64,000 bases of DNA from Bifidobacterium scaligerum (GCF_002802865.1 NZ_PGLQ01000001.1:186001-250000); one strand, 5' to 3'; shown: positions 54,955 to 63,523, counted from the stretch's first letter. Notes: generated by a model not told the origin, from the letters alone. Made by a program: numbers and translations.

Positions 54955-55359
54955 ATGGGTTGGAAAGGCAACCGTTCCAGGACGATCCGCAAGGCGGTCA
55001 CGTTCAGCGAGGAGGAATGGCGGTGGGTGGCGGACTCGCTCAAAGTGGAGAACCGTCAGCGCATCCAGGCCGGGCTCAGGCCCGTGGGATGGATGGCGTT
55101 CGCCCGCAACAGGATCAGATGCGCCCACCGCGTCAACATCACCGTGCCCGCGAACCTGCATGACGTGAGCGCCCAACTGGCGAGGATCGGCAACAACGTC
55201 AACCAGATCGCCCGTCACGCGAACACCACGCGGGAGACGGACCTGGCCATGCTCTCGCGCGTGTTCGACGAGCTGCGCCAGGCGGAACGGCTGGTCGCGG
55301 GCCTGCGCATCCGGGTGGAGACCGACGTTGACCCCAAAGGGGTGCCCGAATGGCTGTAG
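54955..55359 (+). CDS. mobC: MobC-like relaxosome accessory protein
   Basis: A 134-aa basic protein. The N-terminal part has a ribbon-helix-helix-like start (KAVTFSEEEWRWVADSL), and the C-terminal part carries the MobC signature LARIGNNVNQIARHAN. MobC proteins bind oriT and help the relaxase open the strands. Its end overlaps the relaxase start by 10 bp. It directly follows the inverted-repeat oriT candidate. GAGGAGG lies just before the ATG. Confidence 0.88.
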   Translation: MGWKGNRSRTIRKAVTFSEEEWRWVADSLKVENRQRIQAGLRPVGWMAFARNRIRCAHRVNITVPANLHDVSAQLARIGNNVNQIARHANTTRETDLAMLSRVFDELRQAERLVAGLRIRVETDVDPKGVPEWL

Positions 55360-56801
55360 TCAAGATCGGCAAGATCAAAAGCACGCTTGCCCGCAGCATC
55401 GCCTACGTGACGAACCCGGCCAAGACCGACGGCTACCGGTGGGCCTCGACCACCGTCGGCGATGACATCACGGACGCCGAGTCCATCGCCCGAGGCTTCG
55501 AATGTGCGTTGGACGCCACGAAAGGCGGCTCACGCCGGCAGGGGGCCGTGTTGGCGCTGCATGTGATCCAATCGTTCGATCCCACCGACCAGGTCACGCC
55601 CCGATTGGCGCATCTGATCGGGGAACGGTTCGTCCGGGAGATCACCGGAGGCACGCACGACTACGTGATTGCCACCCACACCGACAGATCCCACATGCAC
55701 AACCACATCCTCATCTGCCCGGCAGACCGGATCACGGGCAAGGCCCTGCGTCTGAGGAAAGGAACCCTGGGCGAATGGCGGAAGATCAGCGACCGGCTGT
55801 GCCGCGAATACGGGCTGCACACCCTCATGCCGGAACGGTCCGGGCGCGTGGCCCCGTCGATCGGGGAACTCCATCTGAGCGCCAGAGGCGGCAACATCAA
55901 GGACCGGTTGCGCACCAGCATCGACACGGCCTGCATGAACGCCCATGACTTCGCGGGCTTCCGCCGCGAACTCGCGACGCTCGGCGTCAACGCGACCGTG
56001 CGCGGCGGACGCATCACCTACACGCCATGCGGGCAGACCCGCGGAATCCGAGACCGGCGACTGGGCGTGGCATACAACATGCTCGCCATCATGGGCAAGA
56101 TCCACCGGCGCACGCTCAGCGAGATCACCTTCCACGAGGCCATGATCGCCCGTCGGACGGATACGGCGGTGACCGTTCGGGTGCCCGGCACGCACGGACG
56201 CCTGCGCCTGTCCATACCGTGCGACCGGCTCGTGCGTGACGGAAGGATCTGGCACGCCTACCTGTCCGACGACGTCAGACAGGTGCTCACCGACGAGAAC
56301 GGCGGCTATGCACGTTCAACGGACTGCGAGGGCCTGTACGCATGGTTCGCGCGGCCCACGCTGCGACTGGAGGACTACTGCCGTCAACGGTTCGACGGCC
56401 GGGACCTGACCGGCGTGAACGGGCGCGCGCTGCGTCAGGCAATCGCCTGCGACCGGCTCGCCGACAGCCTGCGCGAGCTCAAGGTGCTCGCCCAGGTCAT
56501 CGACGAAGGCGACGGCCGGCTGGCGACGCTCGGCCGACTCACCGACTCCGTCGAACTCAACGCGAAGCACATGCGCGCCCTGATCGCGCTCATCGCCGAC
56601 AACCATGATCAGGGAGCCGACGCCACGGGACTGGAGGCCCAGCTCGCCATCGAGGAGCAGGAGACCCGTGGCCTGGCCTCCGACGCCCTCGCCCTGCGCC
56701 GGCTCATCGCCCGCACCACGCCAACCGCCGAACGCTCCGACGGCGCACGGCGCGCGCAACGCCGCGATGGCGGGCATCGTGTCCGCCGCAGGAACCGGTG
56801 A
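55350..56801 (+). CDS. MOBP-type relaxase
   Basis: A 483-aa relaxase that nicks oriT and leads the transferred strand. The N-terminal catalytic domain has the probable nucleophile Tyr19 (ARSIAYVTNPAK) and the three-His metal motif HTDRSHMHNH (His110, His115/117, His119). The C-terminal ~200 residues are helical and basic, ending HRVRRRNR, a plausible secretion signal. The start within the end of mobC is fixed by the catalytic Tyr. It depends on the VirD4 protein for docking to a secretion channel, which must come from elsewhere because that gene is truncated and no channel genes are present. Confidence 0.92.
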   Translation: MAVVKIGKIKSTLARSIAYVTNPAKTDGYRWASTTVGDDITDAESIARGFECALDATKGGSRRQGAVLALHVIQSFDPTDQVTPRLAHLIGERFVREITGGTHDYVIATHTDRSHMHNHILICPADRITGKALRLRKGTLGEWRKISDRLCREYGLHTLMPERSGRVAPSIGELHLSARGGNIKDRLRTSIDTACMNAHDFAGFRRELATLGVNATVRGGRITYTPCGQTRGIRDRRLGVAYNMLAIMGKIHRRTLSEITFHEAMIARRTDTAVTVRVPGTHGRLRLSIPCDRLVRDGRIWHAYLSDDVRQVLTDENGGYARSTDCEGLYAWFARPTLRLEDYCRQRFDGRDLTGVNGRALRQAIACDRLADSLRELKVLAQVIDEGDGRLATLGRLTDSVELNAKHMRALIALIADNHDQGADATGLEAQLAIEEQETRGLASDALALRRLIARTTPTAERSDGARRAQRRDGGHRVRRRNR

Positions 56802-56852
56802 GCCGGCGGAAGCTGGAACGCAACGAACCACGACGGATGACGGGAGAATCCT

Positions 56853-57755
56853 ATGGCGGCCGAGGACCAGGCACAGGAACTCATGATGCGCGTCAGCGAG
56901 CAAGGCACGCGCGTCATCATCGACGTGACCAAATACGGGCTCGACAAGGCGCTGCACCTGCTCGGCATCGGCGTGCATGCCACCGGCGAGACATTACGGC
57001 GTATCAGGACCACCGGCAAGGTGGACGGCAAGACCCTGCATCGCACCGGCGAGCCGATCAACGTGCAGGAAGTCACCGGACGATACGCCCGACAGCTCGA
57101 ACACGACCTGAAAAAGGCCGGCATCACCTTCCACATCGAGCACGACCGCGACACCGGCCGCACCTTCCTCCACTTCCAAGGCAAGGACGCCGACGAGGTC
57201 AACCACGTCGTCTCACGCATCGTCGAACGCCTCAACCGGGAACTCGCCCGGCAGGAGACCGCCACGATTCCCGAACCCGGCGACGCCGATCCCGCACGGC
57301 CGGCCACGGAGACAATGCCGGCACCGGAACGAGAGGAGCCGAATCCGTTCCTCGAACCCTCCGACGACGCGCTGCGCCTCGCCTTCGACGCCGAATCGCC
57401 ATCGAACGGCCGGTTTGACTTCCGCACGGTGCCCTGGGACCGTGACGCTGCGATCATCACCGACCAGCTCGACCGGCTCCACATACCCCACCACACGCAA
57501 CGGGTCGCCGACGACACGGTGCGCTTCACCTACCCGGCCGGCCAGGCCAGACGGATCGCCGACACTATCGAAACCCTGACCGCACGCTCACGGGGCCTGG
57601 ACTGGAACCGCATGGACATCCCCGCCCCGGACGGCGGCGTGCGCCGCCCCAAAACCAAGCAGCAGACCTTGAACGACATCCGCACGCGGGCCGGCAAACG
57701 CATCGAAGGGCAACGCCGCACCGCGCCCTCGAAGCAACGCACCCGCACCCGGTGA
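56853..57755 (+). CDS. PcfB-like (DUF3801) conjugation protein
   Basis: A 300-aa protein resembling PcfB/DUF3801 proteins of conjugative elements, which work with the coupling protein as relaxosome accessory factors. Blocks: RVIIDVTKYGLDKALHLLG near the N-terminus and ARQLEHDLKKAGITFHIEHD with TFLHFQGKDADEVNHVV. A second, similar alpha-beta unit lies near residue 200 (AAIITDQLDRLHIPHHTQRV). The tail carries the shared motif TLNDIRTRAGKRI (272-284) and ends TRTR. GGGAGA precedes the ATG. It is first in a tightly packed run that leads to virD4. Confidence 0.75.
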   Translation: MAAEDQAQELMMRVSEQGTRVIIDVTKYGLDKALHLLGIGVHATGETLRRIRTTGKVDGKTLHRTGEPINVQEVTGRYARQLEHDLKKAGITFHIEHDRDTGRTFLHFQGKDADEVNHVVSRIVERLNRELARQETATIPEPGDADPARPATETMPAPEREEPNPFLEPSDDALRLAFDAESPSNGRFDFRTVPWDRDAAIITDQLDRLHIPHHTQRVADDTVRFTYPAGQARRIADTIETLTARSRGLDWNRMDIPAPDGGVRRPKTKQQTLNDIRTRAGKRIEGQRRTAPSKQRTRTR

Positions 57756-57794
57756 ACGGATGCGCGACGACCATGACCGGAAAGGAGCATCGTC

Positions 57795-58793
57795 ATGCCC
57801 GAGCTTTCAGCCAACGCGCGTTGGCTCATGGACAACCTCATCGACAACGACCGGCAGGCCCTGGCGGACATCGCACGACGCGGCGAGCAATACGCGGCCG
57901 CCGGCATGCCGCAGGACAATCGGCTGGGCCAGGTCGCCCGCATGGTCGTCGATGACGCGATCCGACGCCACAACCAGGCATGGCCCGACGCCTCGATCAG
58001 CTTCCCTGCGCCGGACCTCGATCAGGCCTCCGACGAGATCGCCCAACGCATCCGCACGCAGGCCGCACCATCATGGAACACGCCCGACGCCATGCAGACG
58101 CCGACGCGATGGCAGCCCGAGCAGCCCGGGAACGCGCAGGTCCCGGTCCCGGAGCCGAGGCGGAACGAGACGGCTGTCGGCCGGCCCGGCGGCGAGCAGA
58201 CGGCGCAACCCGCGGCCGGTGGAAGAACAAGGGAGATCTGGCCGCGCGTGAACTTCCCCAACAGCTACGTGCACCTGTACCGGATGACCTCCAAGGACGG
58301 GCGCATGTTCGACAAGATGCGCGTGGCGATACCGCAGGGCACCAGCATCCGCGGCGTGGACCTGACCGGATGGCAGCTCGACCGCTTCCTGACCGACCAT
58401 GCGAGGGACGCCAAACTGAACGGGCGCGACGTGACCGTCAGCTTCAAACCCGGCGAACCGGTGGAACTGTGGCGTGGCAAAGGCGAGCAACGCGAGACCA
58501 TGCGCATCGACGACGCATGGCAGCTGTGCCGCGCCGTCAAAGCGCAACGCATGGCCTATGCGAGGCAGCACGCCGAAAACAAACCGGTCACCGCCACCAC
58601 CGGCACCCCAGCCGGCGAGGAACCACCAGCAGCACCCGGCCCGGAAAACCCCGAACCGGCGGCCGCGCAATCCCGGCCGGCCGGCAAGAGCCGGACGCTC
58701 GACGCCATCAAGGACAGGGCCGAACGCCGCGCGCAAACACCATCCACCGCGCAGGCAAGAACGCAGACGCAAACACAGACAAGGAGCCGATGA
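57795..58793 (+). CDS. Element protein of unknown function with shared C-terminal motif
   Basis: A 332-aa soluble protein that I do not recognise. Residues 1-100 are helical (LMDNLIDNDRQALADIAR). A Pro/Gln/Thr-rich linker follows. A compact alpha-beta domain lies at ~150-245 (PNSYVHLYRMTSKDGRMFDKMRV, VDLTGWQLDRFLTDHARDAKL, VTVSFKPGEPVELWRG). A second Pro/Ala linker leads to TLDAIKDRAERRA (301-313) and the terminal TRSR. AAAGGAG precedes the ATG, and its stop overlaps the ArdA start. The motif links it to PcfB-like, ArdA and the 144-aa protein. Confidence 0.7.
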   Translation: MPELSANARWLMDNLIDNDRQALADIARRGEQYAAAGMPQDNRLGQVARMVVDDAIRRHNQAWPDASISFPAPDLDQASDEIAQRIRTQAAPSWNTPDAMQTPTRWQPEQPGNAQVPVPEPRRNETAVGRPGGEQTAQPAAGGRTREIWPRVNFPNSYVHLYRMTSKDGRMFDKMRVAIPQGTSIRGVDLTGWQLDRFLTDHARDAKLNGRDVTVSFKPGEPVELWRGKGEQRETMRIDDAWQLCRAVKAQRMAYARQHAENKPVTATTGTPAGEEPPAAPGPENPEPAAAQSRPAGKSRTLDAIKDRAERRAQTPSTAQARTQTQTQTRSR

Positions 58794-60250
58794 TGGCGGA
58801 AGACGATCTGACGATCAACGTATGGGTAGGCAACCTCGGCCGATACAACGAGGGCACGCTCATCGGCGGATGGCTGCGCCTGCCCACGGACGAGCAGCGG
58901 ATCGACCGGTTCCTCACCGAACAGGTAGGACTGACGCTCGACGCGCAGCAAGCCTATGAGATCGGACGCCAAGGAGGCGTCACCTATGAGGAATACGGCA
59001 TCTTCGACCACGAATACACGGGCCTGCTCGCCGCACTCGACTACCGGCCCGGCGAATACGAAGACCTCCACGCCCTGAACACGCTCGCGCAAGCCGCCCG
59101 GATCTTCGCGCAAGACCAGCCCGAAGCATTGGAGGCTGTACGGCTGGCGGCCGATATGAACGGCGTGCACGACCCGATCGGACTGGCGAACCTGCTCGTC
59201 CAATCCGAGGACATCGAATACATGACCTACGACCCGCCGCAAGGCATCACGCAGGAGAACACGCCCGACCTGGACGAGATGTACGGCTGGCATTGCGTCA
59301 ACCAAAGCACGGAACTCGCGAAACTCCTTGACGGACCATACGGCATGTACTTCGACGTGGCGAAATACGGGCGCGACGCCGTCATCAACGACAACGTCAC
59401 CCTCGCCGACCACGGGTTCCTGATCGACGCCACCATCCCCGACACCAAACGGTATTCCGGCACGGAACTCAAGCAGATCATCGACGCCTACACCGACGAC
59501 GAGCCCGGTCTCGACGCCACGACGCAGTCGACCCCCGACGCGATGCGGATGATCGAGCGCTGGGGAGACACGCACGACAACGTGATGCGATCGGACGGCA
59601 CGGAGCGCATCACCGAACGCATCATGCAGGCCAACGACACCGATGGCGACACCCTGCGCCGACAGGTCCAAGGCCTCGTCAAACCGGTGGCCGACCAGCT
59701 GGACGGCGACATGCCCTCAGGCTCGGCCACGTTCGCCCGACTCGTCGCCGAACACGCAGCAGAACACGCCAATCCCGACCAGATGCCGGCACGGGAACCG
59801 TTCCGGCTCGAATCACTGCTCGAACCCAGCGAACGCATCATGGAATACACGCTCGCCGGCACGGCGACGAACTGGGGAGCACCCGTCTACCAGTGCATCA
59901 TGCCCGCCGATTCCACCGACATCAGCGCCGGATTGGAGGACACCCTCCAACGCATCATCGCCGACCGGACCGGGCGCGGCGACGCCGCCTCGATACTCGC
60001 CGAAACCATGGGCGCCAGACCCGCCGGCGAACTCGACCCCGCCGACGGCATCACCCCGATCGACCAGGGATACGCGCTGCCCGCACCCATCACCTCCTTC
60101 AACCCCAAATCGGCGAAAGAGGAAGAGCCGAACATGTCGAAAGGCAGGGACGCGGTGCTCGACGGCATACGCCAACGGGCCAGCCAGCGCGCCGACGACC
60201 CCACAGCCCATCCGTCCACGCCGGACCGGACGAAGACCCGCAACCGATAA
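58793..60250 (+). CDS. ardA: Antirestriction protein ArdA with long C-terminal extension
   Basis: A 485-aa protein. Residues ~5-175 are ArdA, a DNA-mimic inhibitor of type I restriction enzymes: INVWVGNLGRYNEGTLIGGW, EQRIDRFLTEQVGL, VTYEEYGIFDHEYTGLL and acidic surface overall. Typical ArdA ends near 170-180 residues; here an acidic ~300-residue extension follows, with VLDGIRQRASQRA (455-467) and a TRNR ending. I use ATG 58793, 6 bp after AAGGAG; ATG 58790 also fits. It would protect transferred DNA in a new host. The frame upstream to 57980 is a shadow of the preceding gene. Confidence 0.82.
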   Translation: MAEDDLTINVWVGNLGRYNEGTLIGGWLRLPTDEQRIDRFLTEQVGLTLDAQQAYEIGRQGGVTYEEYGIFDHEYTGLLAALDYRPGEYEDLHALNTLAQAARIFAQDQPEALEAVRLAADMNGVHDPIGLANLLVQSEDIEYMTYDPPQGITQENTPDLDEMYGWHCVNQSTELAKLLDGPYGMYFDVAKYGRDAVINDNVTLADHGFLIDATIPDTKRYSGTELKQIIDAYTDDEPGLDATTQSTPDAMRMIERWGDTHDNVMRSDGTERITERIMQANDTDGDTLRRQVQGLVKPVADQLDGDMPSGSATFARLVAEHAAEHANPDQMPAREPFRLESLLEPSERIMEYTLAGTATNWGAPVYQCIMPADSTDISAGLEDTLQRIIADRTGRGDAASILAETMGARPAGELDPADGITPIDQGYALPAPITSFNPKSAKEEEPNMSKGRDAVLDGIRQRASQRADDPTAHPSTPDRTKTRNR

Positions 60251-60268
60251 GCCGCCGAGGAGACCAGC

Positions 60269-60982
60269 ATGACCAACATGGACACCGCCTACCGGCAACT
60301 GCAGGACGAACTCAAACGCCTCGGCTACGAGCTGCGCATGGAAGGCTTCGGCATCCTTCAGCCCCAAGGCTCCTACGGGGACATCGAACCACCGTACCGG
60401 CTCGTCACCCTGCGTGAGATCCCCATCGAACCGTTGCCCGAATGGTCGGCCGACGTGCACCCGCACGACATCACCTACCGGTTCGACGCCGCGCGATACC
60501 AGCACGACCGCGAACAACGGGACACCGTTGACGTGCGCGACTACGAAACATGGACGCGCACCGTATGCGACGAACAACACGTGCAGGGCCGCGTGCTCAT
60601 CGACATGGACAAAACGGCGGAGGAACGCATCGCCGACCTCGCCACCGCAATCCACTACATCCAATCCGCGAACCCCGCCTGCCGCTCCTACCCGGTGGAC
60701 CGCAAGACCCGACGCAACGAACTGCCCGACCGCACCCGCATCAGTCAGCCGATCGACGACTACCGGGACCCGTGGAGCATCCGGGTCATGGCCGCACGGG
60801 AACAGGCCCTCGACACGCTCTCCTCCAAACACGTTCGGGTGGCCAAGGCCCGCGCAGAATCCGACGCGCTCACCGGCGGCGGCCGCGACGCCCGCGCCAT
60901 CGGTCGAGACGCCATCAACGCCGTCCAAGGCAAAGCCCCGAACATCGACAAACCCATCAGAAAACGCAGACCAGGCCGATGA
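60269..60982 (+). CDS. Element protein of unknown function
   Basis: A 237-aa soluble protein, not recognised. The N-terminal ~90 residues look alpha-beta (YRQLQDELKRLGYELRMEG, PPYRLVTLREIPIEPLPEW). A middle part has DYETWTRTVCDEQHVQGRVLID. The C-terminus is basic, with GGRDARAIGRDAINAVQGKA and ending RPGR, a weaker echo of the Arg-rich tails of its neighbours. GAGGAG lies before the ATG and its stop overlaps the next start (ATGA), so it belongs to the coupled run leading to virD4. Confidence 0.7.
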   Translation: MTNMDTAYRQLQDELKRLGYELRMEGFGILQPQGSYGDIEPPYRLVTLREIPIEPLPEWSADVHPHDITYRFDAARYQHDREQRDTVDVRDYETWTRTVCDEQHVQGRVLIDMDKTAEERIADLATAIHYIQSANPACRSYPVDRKTRRNELPDRTRISQPIDDYRDPWSIRVMAAREQALDTLSSKHVRVAKARAESDALTGGGRDARAIGRDAINAVQGKAPNIDKPIRKRRPGR

Positions 60983-61287
60983 GCGACGCCCGACATCCGC
61001 AGGCCTATGCGCGCGGCATCCTCACCGATGACGCCAGATTCCACACCGACGGCGACGGCAGGACGACGGCAACCCTGACCGTGAACGCCGGCACCATGGA
61101 CACGCCGCTCATCATCCGCGTGCACGCGGCCGGAGACCATGCGGCATACCTGCGCGAACAGGGCGCGCTGCAGGGACGACGGCTCATCGTCCACGGCATC
61201 ATCCACGAAGAGGAAAACGCCGACGAAGTGTACATCCTGGCCGACGAGATGGCCCTGCACACCAGCGTCAAGGACACGCTCCCGTGA
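60979..61287 (+). CDS. Small OB-fold (single-strand-binding-like) protein
   Basis: A 102-aa protein whose pattern suggests an OB fold like SSB: ARGILTDDARFHTDGDGRTTA, TLIIRV-type strand (TPLIIRVHAAG), HAAYLREQGALQGRRLIVHG, and a closing strand EVYILADEMAL. SSB-like proteins in conjugation protect incoming single strands. It lacks the acidic SSB tail (ends KDTLP). Start overlaps the previous stop (ATGA) and its stop overlaps the next start (GTGA). The assignment is from pattern only. Confidence 0.6.
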   Translation: MSDARHPQAYARGILTDDARFHTDGDGRTTATLTVNAGTMDTPLIIRVHAAGDHAAYLREQGALQGRRLIVHGIIHEEENADEVYILADEMALHTSVKDTLP

Positions 61288-61718
61288 ACACGGCGCGAAC
61301 AATCACGATCATCGATGCAGGCGAGGAAACCGTTGGCATTCCAATCACACGCGGGAACTCGGCCATCTACGATGCGGAAACACCCGTGGGACGCATCCTT
61401 GCCGCGATGTGCGACGGAGGCGACACCATCGAGAACCGCCAAGGTCTCACGCGCATCACCAGCGCCGCCGACGCGGGAAACAGACAGCCGGCACTCGGAC
61501 GCGATAAGCCTTTGCAAGCGGACACCGCCGTCATGCAGCCCGCGGCCGACGATCCGCCATGGACTAGGGAACAGACGCTCACGAACATTCGCGTCCGCGC
61601 CGAACACCGCATCAACAGTCGGATTTCGCAAGCGGCCGACGTCCCCGCAGGTGATGACATGCGACGAACCATAACGCAGCACCGCGGCGGCACGGAAAGA
61701 GACAGGGGAAACCAATGA
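61284..61718 (+). CDS. Small element protein with shared RA-R motif
   Basis: A 144-aa protein, start GTG 61284 overlapping the previous stop. N-terminal residues 1-60 may form a small beta domain (ITIIDAGEETVGIPITRGNSAI). The motif TLTNIRVRAEHRI lies at 98-110, the same as near the C-termini of three neighbours, here followed by a polar, Arg-containing tail. Its stop overlaps the virD4 start (ATGA). Function unknown; the motif suggests binding to a common partner such as the coupling protein. Confidence 0.65.
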   Translation: MNTARTITIIDAGEETVGIPITRGNSAIYDAETPVGRILAAMCDGGDTIENRQGLTRITSAADAGNRQPALGRDKPLQADTAVMQPAADDPPWTREQTLTNIRVRAEHRINSRISQAADVPAGDDMRRTITQHRGGTERDRGNQ

Positions 61719-63382
61719 AACGCCTGCAAGCCATACTGCCCGCGGCCATGGGACTGTTCACGCTGTTCTGGCTGGGCGACAAGATCGGCTACCAGATACG
61801 CACCGACCTGGATGAAGGCACGAGCGTGATCGACCTGATGAACAGATTCTGGCTCGACCTGTACCATCCATTCCACCTATCCACGAACCATACCGATTTG
61901 CTGTGCGGACTCGCCGCAATGGGAGTCGGCCTGCTGATTTGGGCATACAAGTACACGGCGCGCCTGAACCTGCGCAGCGGCGAGGAACACGGTTCCGCCC
62001 ACTGGGGCACTCCGAAGGACATCAAACCGTTCATCGACCCCGTGGAATCCCGCAACATTCGATTCACCGCGACCGAACGGCTCTCCATAGACACGCGACG
62101 CACCCTGCGCAACCTCAACGCGCTCCTGCTCGGCTCATCAGGCTCCGGAAAAACCCGCTACTACGTCAAACCCAACCTATTGTCCGTGGACATGAACTGG
62201 GCCGTCACCGACCCCAAAGGCGAACTCAAACGTGACACGGAACACGCCATGCGCGATCGCGGATACCAAGTCAACACGCTCGACCTCATCCACCTCGACC
62301 GGTCCGACCGGTTCAATCCCATGCGCTACATCGATCCCGAAGAGCCCCAATCCGCGATCCTGCGCCTGACCGACAACCTTGTCACCAACGCCGCCGGAGA
62401 CCGCAAAACCGGAGACAGCTTCTGGCAGGACGCCGAAAAAGCACTCCTATGCGCCCTCATTGCATGGACCTACTACACCGAGAATAAGCCCACCCTCAAT
62501 CAGGTCACCGACACCCTCGACCGCATGGGAGCCAGCGAACAGGACGAAGACAAGGAATACATCATCGACGCGCTCTTCGCTGAAACCCAAACCGAAATCC
62601 ACCGCATGCGCGAACACCCCGACGACTACGACGAGGAAACCCGGAACATGCTCGACGGGCTCGCATTCGCATGCGCCCAATACAACACGTTCCTCAAAGG
62701 CGCCGGCGAAACCAAGAAAAGCATCATCATCACCACCGGCGTCCACCTCGCACCCCTCCAAGTGCATGAGGTACGCCGGATCCTCGACGGCGACGACATC
62801 CGGCTCGAAACCCTCGACCAAGGCAAACGCATCATCTACCTCGAACTGCCCGACACCAACGCCACGTTCTCCTTCATCGCCAGCGTCTTCTACCAATGCC
62901 TCTTCGAAACGCTTGTGCGAAAAGCCGACGCCAAACCCGACGGCGTGCTCGACCGCGACGTGCACTGCATGCTCGACGAATTCGCCAACATCGGCAAAAT
63001 CCCCAACTTCGTAAGGCTCATCGCCACCATACGAAGCCGACGCATCAGCTGCAGCATCATCCTCCAGACCGTAAGCCAAGGCAAAAGCCTCTACCGAGAT
63101 GACTGGGAAACCATTGCCGGCAACTGCGACAGCCAGCTCTTCCTCGGCGGCAACGAACCCAGCACCACCAAATACATCAGCGACCGACTCGGAGACCAGA
63201 CCATCGACGTCATCGAAACCAGCGAAACCAAAGGCCTCAACGGCAGCTGGACGCGCAGCACCCGTAAGAACGCCCGAAAACTCCTCACCCCGGACGAACT
63301 TGGACGCATACCTGCCAACCAGTGCATCTACCTACTCAGAGGCATACCGCCGTTCCTTAGCAATAAGGTTTGTCATCTATAG
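61715..63382 (+). CDS. VirD4/TraG-type coupling protein, C-terminally truncated
   Basis: A 555-aa membrane ATPase that links relaxosome and secretion channel. Two N-terminal membrane helices (~8-22, 60-80), then GSAHWGTPKDI, Walker A GSSGSGKTRYYVKPN (140-147), a DPKGEL motif, Walker B HCMLDEFANIGKIPN, and the ILQTVSQ and FLGGNEPSTTKYIS segments. The normal family C-terminus continues after CIYLLRGIPPFLSNK with a conserved tail. Here the frame enters the 63367-63392 palindrome and stops after VCHL. This looks like a break by recombination at that site rather than a natural end. The catalytic core is intact. Confidence 0.88.
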   Translation: MKRLQAILPAAMGLFTLFWLGDKIGYQIRTDLDEGTSVIDLMNRFWLDLYHPFHLSTNHTDLLCGLAAMGVGLLIWAYKYTARLNLRSGEEHGSAHWGTPKDIKPFIDPVESRNIRFTATERLSIDTRRTLRNLNALLLGSSGSGKTRYYVKPNLLSVDMNWAVTDPKGELKRDTEHAMRDRGYQVNTLDLIHLDRSDRFNPMRYIDPEEPQSAILRLTDNLVTNAAGDRKTGDSFWQDAEKALLCALIAWTYYTENKPTLNQVTDTLDRMGASEQDEDKEYIIDALFAETQTEIHRMREHPDDYDEETRNMLDGLAFACAQYNTFLKGAGETKKSIIITTGVHLAPLQVHEVRRILDGDDIRLETLDQGKRIIYLELPDTNATFSFIASVFYQCLFETLVRKADAKPDGVLDRDVHCMLDEFANIGKIPNFVRLIATIRSRRISCSIILQTVSQGKSLYRDDWETIAGNCDSQLFLGGNEPSTTKYISDRLGDQTIDVIETSETKGLNGSWTRSTRKNARKLLTPDELGRIPANQCIYLLRGIPPFLSNKVCHL

Positions 63383-63392
63383 ATGACAAACC
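63367..63392. repeat. Palindromic site C, right border of the mobilization segment
   Basis: A perfect 26-bp palindrome with the core TGTCAT-CTATAG-ATGACA (63371-63388), identical to site B over 18 bp and sharing ATAGATGACAAA with site D. The truncated virD4 stop codon (63380-63382) lies inside it. A following CCTCTTTT could also make it a weak terminator. Confidence 0.72.
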
Positions 63393-63523
63393 CCTCTTTT
63401 CACAGGCAGCGTTTTGAATAAAGTGCCAGTATAAATGTGAGGTTCATCACAAAGACGTTGATGAATCCTCAGCGTCTGGTGAAGCCTCGTCAGACGTACA
63501 CCCTTAAAAGAGAAAGAGTCATC

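Larger units (their letters stand above)
51027..63392. mobile_element. Truncated mobilizable/conjugative element segment
   Basis: A 12.4-kb GC-rich block bounded by the same palindrome at both ends (51028-51045 and 63371-63388). It holds a DUF4192 paralogue, ParB-like protein, MobC, MOBP relaxase, PcfB-like protein, ArdA, an OB-fold protein and a VirD4 coupling protein cut short at the right palindrome. Type IV secretion channel genes (VirB4, VirB6, hydrolase) and an integrase are absent between the ends, so it is a fragment of a larger element rather than a self-transmissible one. Confidence 0.72.

Noticed and set aside
57980-58789. N-terminal extension of the ArdA frame
   Set aside because: It overlaps the 332-aa gene in another frame and is Arg/His-rich junk; ArdA homology begins at 58793 with its own ribosome binding site.
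61715-63382. Reading the 555-aa VirD4 protein as naturally complete
   Set aside because: The last residues diverge exactly where the palindrome begins, after a stretch that in the family is followed by a further conserved tail.
63367-63392. Site C palindrome as merely the terminator of virD4
   Set aside because: It contains the stop codon rather than following it, lacks a continuous T-tract, and the same core occurs at three other non-terminator positions. A secondary terminator role remains possible.
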